Shown here: piece by piece, positions 1-7,284 of the stretch
Layout: each line of letters starts with the position of its first letter
Numbering within the stretch: the stretch's first letter is position 1
Source: CANHEE01 sp043777755
GTDB taxonomy: Bacteria; Bacteroidota; Bacteroidia; Chitinophagales; Saprospiraceae
DNA: 14,052 bases
NCBI GenBank assembly: GCA_043777755.1
Contig: JAYWHK010000036.1
Coordinates: 1-14,052 of the forward strand
Direction: 5' to 3'
Translations under genes and position numbers: made by a program
The notes under the pieces: model-generated
The model's input: only the letters and a program-made list of their open reading frames with translations
Database searches by the model: none
What the model was told of the DNA's origin: nothing

Positions 1-357
1 AAAACGTTATATTTGCCTTAATATTTATTCGAATAAATAGCTACTTACCGCTTTTGTACAATTACAACAGAGTATTGTCGGAAGCCATGAAATAAAAAAT
101 CGGCGAATTCGCAAAAAAAATCTTTATATGTGTTGAGAAATCTAGCAGTTTCACAAGGACAACATTAAAGTAATAAAGTGAATCTGCCTATGTTATTATA
201 TATAATAGCATGGGCGTTCCTTTATTATGTTGTCCAATGGTTTTGCTAGAACCTCTCAACGCATAGTAATTGAACGCCCATGCTATTTAAAACACTTGAA
301 AAACTCAAAGTCATCTATCGCATGGGTAATTTTTAACCATTTTTAAATTACTTTTTT
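1..357. other. Gene-free left end of the window
   Basis: No convincing gene is seen. Besides the nested inverted repeats there is a possible -7 box TATATTTG at 8-15 on the + strand; its -33 partner would lie outside the window, and a start there would give the 358 gene a leader of about 340 nt containing the repeat element. A 10-bp palindrome gcgaattcgc sits at 103-112. The last 30 bases before the ATG at 358 are A/T-rich without a Shine-Dalgarno motif, as is usual in Bacteroidota. Confidence 0.5.
127..287. repeat. Nested inverted-repeat element (two interleaved stems)
   Basis: Two inverted repeats are interleaved. The inner pair is perfect: aatagcatgggcgttc at 204-219 and gaacgcccatgctatt at 272-287. 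The other pair is imperfect and long: blocks 127-138, 141-147, 157-165 and 171-178 are complementary to 254-265, 244-250, 227-235 and 220-227, with one G-U position (131/261). The order arm 1, arm 2, arm 1', arm 2' has pseudoknot topology if transcribed. A third, local hairpin at 187-214 competes for part of arm 2 and contains two G-U-compatible mismatches. No transposase is seen. It could be a folded recombination site (attC-like or IS200/IS605-like), a MITE-like remnant or a structured RNA; the sequence does not decide. Confidence 0.7.
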
Positions 358-3300
358 ATGAAAAAATTATTGATTTGTAAAAAAACTTTTTTTTCTCTAC
401 TATCGCATTTTATGCTTTTGTTGTTCATACAACCTTTGTTTTGTCAAGAAATAGAATGCCTTACTATAAATAATAATAGTAGCTCGCTACCTTTAATTTG
501 TACTACTCTTGATGATTCACCAGAACATTTGGCAACCCTACCAATACGGATAATTAAAGTTAATTTCCACTGGGTAGAGAACAATGATGGGTCTAATTTT
601 GTTGATTATGATGACCCTAGTGGGAAATTAGAAAATGGCAATGTATTGGCTCAAAAATTAATAGAATCAGCTAATGATAAATTAGCAAATCTTGAAATTA
701 ATCCTCTGGCTCTTAACGGATTAAATCAGCTTGGTGATGCGAAATACCGTTACGAACTTTATTCAGACCCTAACAACCCCAATGATAAAAATGGAGGTGT
801 TTGGTACTATAAAAACGGAGCTGAACCAACCCAATTAGTAGATTTTCCCTATCAAAAAAATGTTATCAATGTTATTGTGAAAGACGATAATAGTACAGAC
901 ATAAGCCGTAGAGGTATAGGAGGCAAAGATGGTCACATTGTCGAATTGTATAGAATGCAATCAATGCACTATAGTGGTGCAATGAAATGGTGGGAATGGG
1001 ATGGCTTTTTTAATCATGAAACGGGGCATATGCTATCACTAACTGAACATTCTTTTGAAAATGGTCCCTGTAATAATATAGATATTGATTACAAAAAAGA
1101 ATGTAATTCTCCAACTGCATTGTGTGATGCGTGGAATTCAGGTAGCAGAAATATGATGGGGTATAATGAATGCCAATGTGCCTTAAGTCCTTGTCAGTGG
1201 AATCGAGTATATTCTTTTCTTTCTACGAATGATGCCAGTACTCCAAAGTGGATTAAGCCCATTGAGTGTGCAGAATTTTATGAAACGCCTGATATTGTCA
1301 TTGATGGAAAACAAGATGTGAATTGGGACAAGATGAGGTTTGTTAATGCAAACATCGTTGTGAAGACGGGTTCTCAATTGACCATCAGTTGTAAACTCTT
1401 ATTAGGGCGAGATAAGCGAATTACTGTTGAAAGAGGTGCAAGGTTAATTGTTGACGCTGGGCATATTACTAAACTTTGCCAAGAGCCTTGGGATGGAATC
1501 TATGTACATGGCAATAGTTCTATGGCTCAACCTGACCCTGATACGCCTTTCGGTAGTCTAAATCCTGACCTTGCTGGTATCGTTGATTTGAAACAAGATT
1601 CAAAAATTGAATGGGCTTATTCTGCGCTTAATACAGAAGCACCAGGAATGTCTTGGCAAGACCAACAGGCAAGATGGGGCGGTTTAATTCGTGCAAAGAA
1701 TACTGTTTTTCACAATAATAATAAATCAGTCGCTTTTTTGCAATACCCTTTAAAAGGAACAGCAATAACAAATAAAAGCTCTTTTGTCTCTTGTACTTTC
1801 ACAAGAGATGCTGATTTCCCTTTTTTGAAGCCAATGGGAGTAACGATTTGGGATTCTCATGGAATTTTGTTTGCCAATATTTTTTTCCACTCCTCTTTTG
1901 AGTATGATATTTTTGGGATAGATTGCTCAGCATCTATTGTGAATAACAATGAGTTCTATGAAGCTAAGAGAGCTGCGATTCAAACAGAAGGAACTTATCC
2001 TAATCATAAGTCAGTTCAGATGAACATCAGTGACAATTGGTTTAAAAGTATCAATGTAACAACATCTTATGGCATCAATGCTGTGTCAGGAGACAACGCT
2101 CCTCTTGCAATGAAGATTTATAATAATAAATTTTCCAATAAGATAAGAACAGGTGTATTTGTTAGGACTTCGGCAAGTATTGTTATTCATGACAATACAT
2201 TCGGTCAAACAGGAACGATTGATCAAGGCATAAGGGTTAGAAATGCTGGCGAAGGTTTTGATTCTGCTGTAAAATGCAATTTATTTGGAAAAGGGACAAA
2301 TAATATTGTATTGGAAGGAAACAATAGTAGGGTCTTATTTCCTGGTAATTATTTTGAAGAACCAACCCTTAGAAATATTAGAGTACAGGGTTCTTCATCA
2401 ACCCTTGCTGAGGTTAGTAAAAATCAGCGATGGGCTGAAATCAAAGGGATAAATATCCAAGCATTTGATAGACCTTCAAGTAATTTTTTCAACCTCAAAC
2501 CTCAGTCACAGTTGTTGGCTTTGCCATCCACAGTGGAACCATTTACTTATTTTACTCCAGAAGATATAGTAACAATGCCACATGGACCGCAATATTATCC
2601 AGACCCTGCCAATCAAGCATTTGCTTTACAGGATTTTAAACTTACCTTTCCTAAACCCGAAAAGTGTTCATTTAACGGTACTAATCCACCTGCTATTGTT
2701 GATGATGAGCCTCCAGTATGTACTGAGGATAGAATCAGGATATTGCGTAGAACTATTTCAGAACTTAAAGCACAGCTAATAGGCAATGAAGAAGATAGAG
2801 CTTTAGCTTATGAAATAGATAAAAAAGAAATGGAATTACGAGAAACTATCCGTTGCACAGAGGTGTATTGGATTGGAATTAGAGATTTTGACCGTGCTGA
2901 ACGAATTTTGATAGAGCAGGAAGAACCAGAGTTTCTACGCATGGCTTATGGTTTGAAAGTAAAAAAAGGTGACTATGATGGAGCATACAACTTTTTACAA
3001 TCACTTCCCAATGAAAACAAAGATGATGAATTGTTCAAACGAATCCAAGAAATTAACCTAAGAAGGTTCACTTCTGAATCTAAATATGAGTTAAATGCTG
3101 AAGAAGAAGCGTTTTTGAGCGAGGTCGCATTGAGCGATTCAAAAGAAAGCGGTTATGCTCGTGCCATTTTAGACTTATTGGGCGGTATTAGGGAATATCC
3201 TGAGGATAGTGAAGAAGGTTCATATCGTTCTTTAAAAGAATATACGACTGCGACACTTAAGAGTAATAGCCGTAAAGAAAATGTTTTTGTCAGTCCAAAT

Positions 3301-3531
3301 CCTGTCACTGGCGATTTTTTTGAAATCAACATCAAAGACATTAAAATAACTGATGGCTACATACAGTTGACGGATATGCTTGGAAATGTGCAACTGCGTC
3401 AAAAGTTTTCTTCTTCCAAATTTGAACGTCACAGCATTGACTGTAGCAATATTTTAGGCGGAATCTATTCTGTTACGATTACAGAAGGAAATATTCGACT
3501 CTACGAAGATAAAATCTCTATTTTACGTTAA
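358..3531 (+). CDS. Secreted metzincin-like protein with beta-helix and T9SS sorting domain
   Basis: A 1057-residue exported protein. Residues 1-29 are a signal peptide (two Lys, then a Phe/Leu-rich core ending near Phe-Cys-Gln). Residues about 60-290 resemble zinc metallopeptidases of the metzincin type: HETGH at 220-224 and a Met-turn-like NMMGYN at 265-270, followed by ALSPCQ. The canonical third-ligand position (His220+10) is Glu230, with His231 one residue later, so the zinc site is atypical and activity is uncertain. Residues about 310-700 show repeated short Asn/Gly-rich strands typical of a right-handed parallel beta-helix. Residues about 780-960 are charged and helical, with coiled-coil or TPR-like character. 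Residues 975-1057 form a type A T9SS C-terminal domain (SPNPVTGDFF, then DMLGNV, GGIYSV), predicting export through the type IX system and surface attachment or release. A hairpin separates it from the next T9SS gene. The substrate is unknown. Confidence 0.85.
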   Translation: MKKLLICKKTFFSLLSHFMLLLFIQPLFCQEIECLTINNNSSSLPLICTTLDDSPEHLATLPIRIIKVNFHWVENNDGSNFVDYDDPSGKLENGNVLAQKLIESANDKLANLEINPLALNGLNQLGDAKYRYELYSDPNNPNDKNGGVWYYKNGAEPTQLVDFPYQKNVINVIVKDDNSTDISRRGIGGKDGHIVELYRMQSMHYSGAMKWWEWDGFFNHETGHMLSLTEHSFENGPCNNIDIDYKKECNSPTALCDAWNSGSRNMMGYNECQCALSPCQWNRVYSFLSTNDASTPKWIKPIECAEFYETPDIVIDGKQDVNWDKMRFVNANIVVKTGSQLTISCKLLLGRDKRITVERGARLIVDAGHITKLCQEPWDGIYVHGNSSMAQPDPDTPFGSLNPDLAGIVDLKQDSKIEWAYSALNTEAPGMSWQDQQARWGGLIRAKNTVFHNNNKSVAFLQYPLKGTAITNKSSFVSCTFTRDADFPFLKPMGVTIWDSHGILFANIFFHSSFEYDIFGIDCSASIVNNNEFYEAKRAAIQTEGTYPNHKSVQMNISDNWFKSINVTTSYGINAVSGDNAPLAMKIYNNKFSNKIRTGVFVRTSASIVIHDNTFGQTGTIDQGIRVRNAGEGFDSAVKCNLFGKGTNNIVLEGNNSRVLFPGNYFEEPTLRNIRVQGSSSTLAEVSKNQRWAEIKGINIQAFDRPSSNFFNLKPQSQLLALPSTVEPFTYFTPEDIVTMPHGPQYYPDPANQAFALQDFKLTFPKPEKCSFNGTNPPAIVDDEPPVCTEDRIRILRRTISELKAQLIGNEEDRALAYEIDKKEMELRETIRCTEVYWIGIRDFDRAERILIEQEEPEFLRMAYGLKVKKGDYDGAYNFLQSLPNENKDDELFKRIQEINLRRFTSESKYELNAEEEAFLSEVALSDSKESGYARAILDLLGGIREYPEDSEEGSYRSLKEYTTATLKSNSRKENVFVSPNPVTGDFFEINIKDIKITDGYIQLTDMLGNVQLRQKFSSSKFERHSIDCSNILGGIYSVTITEGNIRLYEDKISILR

Positions 3532-3543
3532 TAAAAACCATTT

Positions 3544-3585
3544 ATGGCAGTACCTATGTTTCATAACTACTGCCATTTTATTTTT
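3544..3585 (+). terminator. Probable intrinsic terminator between two T9SS genes
   Basis: A 9-bp perfect stem (atggcagta 3544-3552 with tactgccat 3568-3576) has a 15-base loop and is followed by a T-rich tract at 3577-3585. It lies 12 bases after the stop codon of the first gene. No clear TAnnTTTG box is seen between it and the gene at 3602, so it may be leaky, with the two genes partly co-transcribed. Confidence 0.6.
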
Positions 3586-3601
3586 ACAAAAACAAATTAC
3601 A

Positions 3602-5134
3602 ATGAAATACATTCTATACTTCCTACTGCTTTTTACAAATCTTGGCTTGGCACAATCTACTTTTTTTTCAAAATCAATAGATTTTGGAAATCGTGAACAA
3701 GGGCTTCACATTGATACATGCTCAAATGGCTTGATTTTATCTTCATACACTTATTCTGGTTATTTGGATATTGTAAAAACGGATTTTCAAGGCAATGTAT
3801 TGTGGCGAAATGTAAAATATGGCTCGATTATCTGCGATATGAAAGTAATTAACGATACTATATATTTTACTGGAAATAACTTTAAAGAAAAAAAGAATAA
3901 AAACAGTATTCAATTTCATGCATTGACTATAAATGGAGACAGCCTATACACTCGCTCTTACGGTAGTGGAGAAGATAAATATGAAAAAGATTTATACTTT
4001 TGCACTACTGATGATGGAGGCTACATTTTTGCTTATGATTCTGACTATGATAGCTATCTCAATCAAATTATAGTTTTTAAAACGGATAAGGCAGGAAAAG
4101 TACAGTGGAAGCAGAATATTACAAAAAGTAAAGGATTTAATAGCATTGAATTATATGGTTTGGATAAGCTAAAAAACGATGAATATTTGGTGCGTACAAC
4201 GGTAGAAATAGAGAACGATCCAAAACCAACGGTATCTTTTTGGGGAACTTCTCCAAAAATATTTTATACTAAAATAAATGCTAAAGGTAACGTTCTACTG
4301 AGTAAAATAATTGTGACAGATACCTTAAAAGAAGTTAATATGACTGCGGTACAAAAAAGAAAAGGAACAGATTTTTTTGTACAGACATTTATGATTCAAG
4401 ACTCTTTGGTTTTAAAGGCAAAAACACCTTCTCAAATGGTCGTGATGGATTCAGCATTTAATTATACAAAAAAAGGAACTAAGTTTTTTGAAAAATATGC
4501 AACCCTTTTTTACAAACACTACGAATTGGAGAACGGTGATTTTTTAGGCTGTGGTTACAATGAAAATAACGATACCAGTACAAATATTCATATAGGAGGA
4601 GCAACATTAGCCCGCTTTGACCCCAATGGTATTCTAAAATGGCAGCGCAACATCATTGATTGGCGTTACAGCGATTCTGGTTACATTAGAGGCTTATCGG
4701 ATTTGGAGGTTTTAAAAAACAAAGATATTGTTTTGGTAGGAGGATTCTATGGTTTTAAAGATAAAGACCATAACATTTGGCTTATCCGCTTGGACAGTAT
4801 GGGGTGTCCAAAACCCAACTGTAAGGGTAGGCTACAAAATATTACCTATGCCAGTACCGAAATAGAAGATAAACAAGGGGTTTTTTCAGATATAAAAGTA
4901 TTTCCGAATCCAACAGAAGGTATAATATGGATAGAGTTATTGGAACAAAACTTAGACGATAAGCTAAAAGTAGAGGTTTTGGATTCTTACGGCAGAGTAC
5001 AGCAATACAAACAGCTTAATGTTGATGAAACTATTTTTAAGTTGGATATTTCTGACTTATCAGCTGGCTTGTACTTTTTACGAGTTCAAGATAAAAATGG
5101 TAAAATAGGTGTAAAAAAGATAATGAAGCAATAG
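3602..5134 (+). CDS. Secreted propeller-like protein with T9SS sorting domain
   Basis: A 510-residue exported protein of unknown function. Residues 1-18 form a signal peptide ending at Leu-Ala-Gln. The body (about 20-420) has recurrent blade-like units of the kind found in Bacteroidota propeller proteins: a strand ending in a Lys/Arg plus Thr/Phe-Asp, then Gly-x-hydrophobic-x-Trp (TDFQGNVLW, TDKAGKVQW, FDPNGILKW), alternating with lines such as TTDDGGYIFAY and LKNKDIVLVGGF. Residues 433-510 are a type A T9SS domain: VFPNPTEG, an LDSYGRV turn, LSAGLYFLRV, ending in a Lys-rich KKIMKQ. It therefore should leave the cell through the outer-membrane type IX translocon. No catalytic motif was recognised. 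It lies 70 bases downstream of another T9SS cargo gene on the same strand and is followed by a strong terminator. Confidence 0.8.
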   Translation: MKYILYFLLLFTNLGLAQSTFFSKSIDFGNREQGLHIDTCSNGLILSSYTYSGYLDIVKTDFQGNVLWRNVKYGSIICDMKVINDTIYFTGNNFKEKKNKNSIQFHALTINGDSLYTRSYGSGEDKYEKDLYFCTTDDGGYIFAYDSDYDSYLNQIIVFKTDKAGKVQWKQNITKSKGFNSIELYGLDKLKNDEYLVRTTVEIENDPKPTVSFWGTSPKIFYTKINAKGNVLLSKIIVTDTLKEVNMTAVQKRKGTDFFVQTFMIQDSLVLKAKTPSQMVVMDSAFNYTKKGTKFFEKYATLFYKHYELENGDFLGCGYNENNDTSTNIHIGGATLARFDPNGILKWQRNIIDWRYSDSGYIRGLSDLEVLKNKDIVLVGGFYGFKDKDHNIWLIRLDSMGCPKPNCKGRLQNITYASTEIEDKQGVFSDIKVFPNPTEGIIWIELLEQNLDDKLKVEVLDSYGRVQQYKQLNVDETIFKLDISDLSAGLYFLRVQDKNGKIGVKKIMKQ

Positions 5135-5159
5135 TATATTTTGTCGTTCTAAAAGAATA

Positions 5160-5198
5160 AAAAAAAGCGGTTTCATCTTAGACGAAACCGCTTTTTTT
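5160..5198. terminator. Strong bidirectional intrinsic terminator
   Basis: A perfect 15-bp stem (5160-5174 with 5184-5198, GC core gcggtttc/gaaaccgc) has a 9-base loop, flanked by A-runs on the left and T-runs on the right. It serves the + gene ending at 5134 and, on the other strand, the small membrane-protein gene ending at 5230. Confidence 0.9.
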
Positions 5199-5229
5199 AA
5201 GGATAAACCCAAAACGACTTTTTGAAAAA

Positions 5230-5382
5230 TCAAATCGCATCAAAGGCTTTTGCCAAATAAGTCAAAGGGAAAGGTAAAACGACCCAAAACCATTCTGGTA
5301 AAACCGCCAAAAAACCACACATAACGATGGTAGAAATGATTGTATAAATCCAATAAGTACGAGTTTGTGCTGGTGTATTCAT
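5230..5382 (-). CDS. Small membrane protein, 50 residues
   Basis: This is a complete short gene, not recognised as a named family. The product starts MNTPAQTRTYWIYTIIS and has two hydrophobic stretches: residues 11-28, and 31-43 (WFWVVLPFPLTYL), separated by Pro-Glu. It ends in the short polar tail AKAFDAI and contains four Trp/Phe-rich positions near the Pro-Glu turn. It is probably a small inner-membrane hairpin protein. Two independent signs support a real gene. A Bacteroidota-type promoter lies upstream (TTG at 5455-5457, 20-base spacer, TAACTTTG at 5427-5434, all on the - strand). A bidirectional terminator lies 31 bases after the stop. There is no Shine-Dalgarno motif; the leader is A/T-rich. 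Confidence 0.65.
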   Translation of the reverse strand: MNTPAQTRTYWIYTIISTIVMCGFLAVLPEWFWVVLPFPLTYLAKAFDAI

Positions 5383-5426
5383 ATAAATATATATTTTTTT
5401 TTATTCAATTAAATAATTTTGCGCTG

Positions 5427-5457
5427 CAAAGTTAAACCCTCCTTTTCAAATAAACAA
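5427..5457 (-). promoter_or_regulatory. Promoter of the 50-residue membrane protein gene
   Basis: Read on the - strand: TTG (5457-5455), 20-base spacer, TAACTTTG (5434-5427), an exact match to the Bacteroidota -7 box TAnnTTTG. Transcription would start about 35-40 bases before the ATG at 5382. Confidence 0.6.
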
Positions 5458-5469
5458 CTTTTAGTCCAA

Positions 5470-6975
5470 TTATTTCACCACTTTTCTACTCATCACACTA
5501 CCCTTTTCGTCCGTGATGCTGACAAAATAAATACCTTTCGCCCAGTTTTGAGCAGCAATTTGGATATTCTCTTCGTTTTGATTCAAAGGTATATTTTTTT
5601 CAAAAATAATGCGTCCCATAAAATCGTTCACTTGGATTTTTGCTAAAAAATCAGTGTTGGCATTGATGCGCAAGGTCAATTCATTTTGGTCAATTGGGTT
5701 CGGATAAGCAACAAAATCATTGATTTTATCTAAATTTTTAACTGCTGAAACTACATTTGTCGTAAAAGTTTGTTTTGCCGAAATCACACCTGCAAAATGA
5801 GAATTGAACGGGCGAACTCTCCAATAGTACAATTTATTAGGCGCAAGATTCGTCACTAAAACTTCTGTTTTTTTAGTCAAAACCTCCACATCAAGAGAAG
5901 AAAATGAAGACAAACGAGAAATTTCTACAACATAATCCGTTGCTTCATTTGTTTTTTCCCATTTCAAAAGCGTGTTGTCAGGAGCTGAAAAACCTTTGTC
6001 CGCTGGCAAAGTCAAAACTTGTGGCGTTGTTGCCAAAGCGGATTTTGGTGTTTGATTGTAAAGCAAATTTTTCTTTTTTCCTTTCAAAACCGTCCGCATA
6101 ACAGCAATTTCGTCTGGTGAAAAACGATTTTGGCAAGCGTCAAAAGAATAAGACATATACAACGAACCATCAATTTTGAAACTTGCGCCCGTCGGGTCTT
6201 TCAAGGTCGCAGGACTTTCTTTTGCGGCATCGCAATTCCAACGAAAAGCATAATAATCGGCTTTTGTATCGCAAATCTGGTCGGCAGCTTTTGCACAATT
6301 GCTTTTATCCACCAACTCCACCAAAGCCGTGTCAATAATCGTTTGATTCAAGATAATACTGTCTTTGAAAAGCGTATAATCGTAGGTTACTTTTGTTGGC
6401 GTTGGTACATTTGGACTGTACGTTTTACCTTCCCAGCCTAAAAACGGATGCGGCAAACGCAGCGCATGACCCAGCTCGTGTGTCCAAGTATGAGAGTCAC
6501 CACCACTACAAGATTTTGCCATCGAAACGCCCGCATAAGGCAAATTATAACCACAATTTCCAGCTGCACTTGTTCCAAAATAGACATTTATCGTATTGGC
6601 AATGTTGTTTTTGAACATCATGTTAGCACCAGTAGGAATGTCTTTGTGGTTGTTGTAAGCCGAGTTTTTTATGAAACGAATGTCGCCTTCCATGTAAAAT
6701 TGAATGTTTGCAGACGCATAATCCAAGTTTAGACGAGTCAAGTTATCCAACAAACGATTGGTCGGCATAGCCGCTGCGCCATTGTCATTGCTCAATTGAA
6801 AAATGGTCATCGGAACGTACAAAACAGTATCGCCTCCGCTTCTCGAAAAATCCAAATCTCCAAATTGAACGTCTTGCAAAGCGGCTGGCGTTCCACATGG
6901 TGGCAAGCTGTAATCGGATTGAGAAAATGCTGATAACCAAGCACTTGTAAATAGAAAGAGTAGTATTTTTTTCAT
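5470..6975 (-). CDS. Secreted pappalysin-like (M43) metalloprotease, Fn3 and T9SS domains
   Basis: A 501-residue secreted zinc protease. Residues 1-19 form a signal peptide ending Ala-Phe-Ser-Gln. The catalytic domain (about 30-305) carries the metzincin site HELGHALRLPH at 166-176: His166, His170 and His176 as zinc ligands and Glu167 as catalytic base. It also has the ICDTKAD stretch (234-240) typical of pappalysin-like enzymes and a Met-turn YMSYS with Met274. The normally conserved Gly of HExxHxxGxxH is Arg173, which is unusual. Residues about 318-405 are a fibronectin type III domain (LKWEKTNEATDYVVEIS, YYWRVRPFN). Residues about 421-501 are a type A T9SS sorting domain (AYPNPIDQNE, NDFMGRI, AKGIYFVSITD, ending MSRKVVK). 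It is expected to cleave proteins outside the cell. It is monocistronic by position, with a repeat-rich spacer upstream and no clear TAnnTTTG box there. Confidence 0.88.
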   Translation of the reverse strand: MKKILLFLFTSAWLSAFSQSDYSLPPCGTPAALQDVQFGDLDFSRSGGDTVLYVPMTIFQLSNDNGAAAMPTNRLLDNLTRLNLDYASANIQFYMEGDIRFIKNSAYNNHKDIPTGANMMFKNNIANTINVYFGTSAAGNCGYNLPYAGVSMAKSCSGGDSHTWTHELGHALRLPHPFLGWEGKTYSPNVPTPTKVTYDYTLFKDSIILNQTIIDTALVELVDKSNCAKAADQICDTKADYYAFRWNCDAAKESPATLKDPTGASFKIDGSLYMSYSFDACQNRFSPDEIAVMRTVLKGKKKNLLYNQTPKSALATTPQVLTLPADKGFSAPDNTLLKWEKTNEATDYVVEISRLSSFSSLDVEVLTKKTEVLVTNLAPNKLYYWRVRPFNSHFAGVISAKQTFTTNVVSAVKNLDKINDFVAYPNPIDQNELTLRINANTDFLAKIQVNDFMGRIIFEKNIPLNQNEENIQIAAQNWAKGIYFVSITDEKGSVMSRKVVK

Positions 6976-6991
6976 ATTTTTTATTTATTTT

Positions 6992-7100
6992 AAATTCTAA
7001 ATTCTGTTGTTTTAAATTCTAATATTCTAAATTCTAAATTTAAGAATCGAAAAACAAGCTGTACTATTATTCTAAATTCGGGGTTCTAAATTCTAAATTT
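6992..7100. repeat. Short sequence repeats of attctaa type
   Basis: The word ttctaaa/attctaa recurs many times, with 7-base periodicity in places (7024-7040 and 7084-7100 both carry ttctaaattctaaattt). It occupies the leader of the protease gene that starts at 6975. Nothing coding is seen. Confidence 0.7.
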
Positions 7101-7113
7101 GCTTATTGTTCTC

Positions 7114-7267
7114 TGTTAGTTGTTCACTATTAATTGTTCGTTGTTCACTGAAAAAATTATTCACTGTTAGTACACCGTTTTTTTAGTTATTTAATGTTTG
7201 CTATTGTTTTAAATGGCTCTAACTAATTGAAAATCAAAACAATACAACAATTACAAACAATTACAAA
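7114..7267. repeat. Two further short-repeat blocks in the same spacer
   Basis: 7114-7170 contains variants of tgttcact and gttcgttgttcact. 7248-7267 is an exact tandem pair of the decamer caattacaaa. With the attctaa block, these fill nearly the whole 309-base spacer 6976-7284, which holds no gene that I can support and no clear promoter box. Confidence 0.6.
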
Positions 7268-7284
7268 CTTTTAAAACAATGTAG

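Noticed and set aside
127..287. Classical integron attC site
   Set aside because: The ends gttgaga/tctcaac resemble core sites but do not fit GTTRRRY/RYYYAAC exactly, and no integrase or cassette array is visible; kept only as one possible explanation.
6130..6732. Overlapping + strand open frames of 73-103 codons
   Set aside because: They lie opposite the catalytic domain of the M43-type protease and have Cys/Arg/His-rich compositions typical of antisense translation.
7238..7270. CRISPR or iteron array
   Set aside because: Two tandem decamers only, low complexity, no replication or cas gene nearby.
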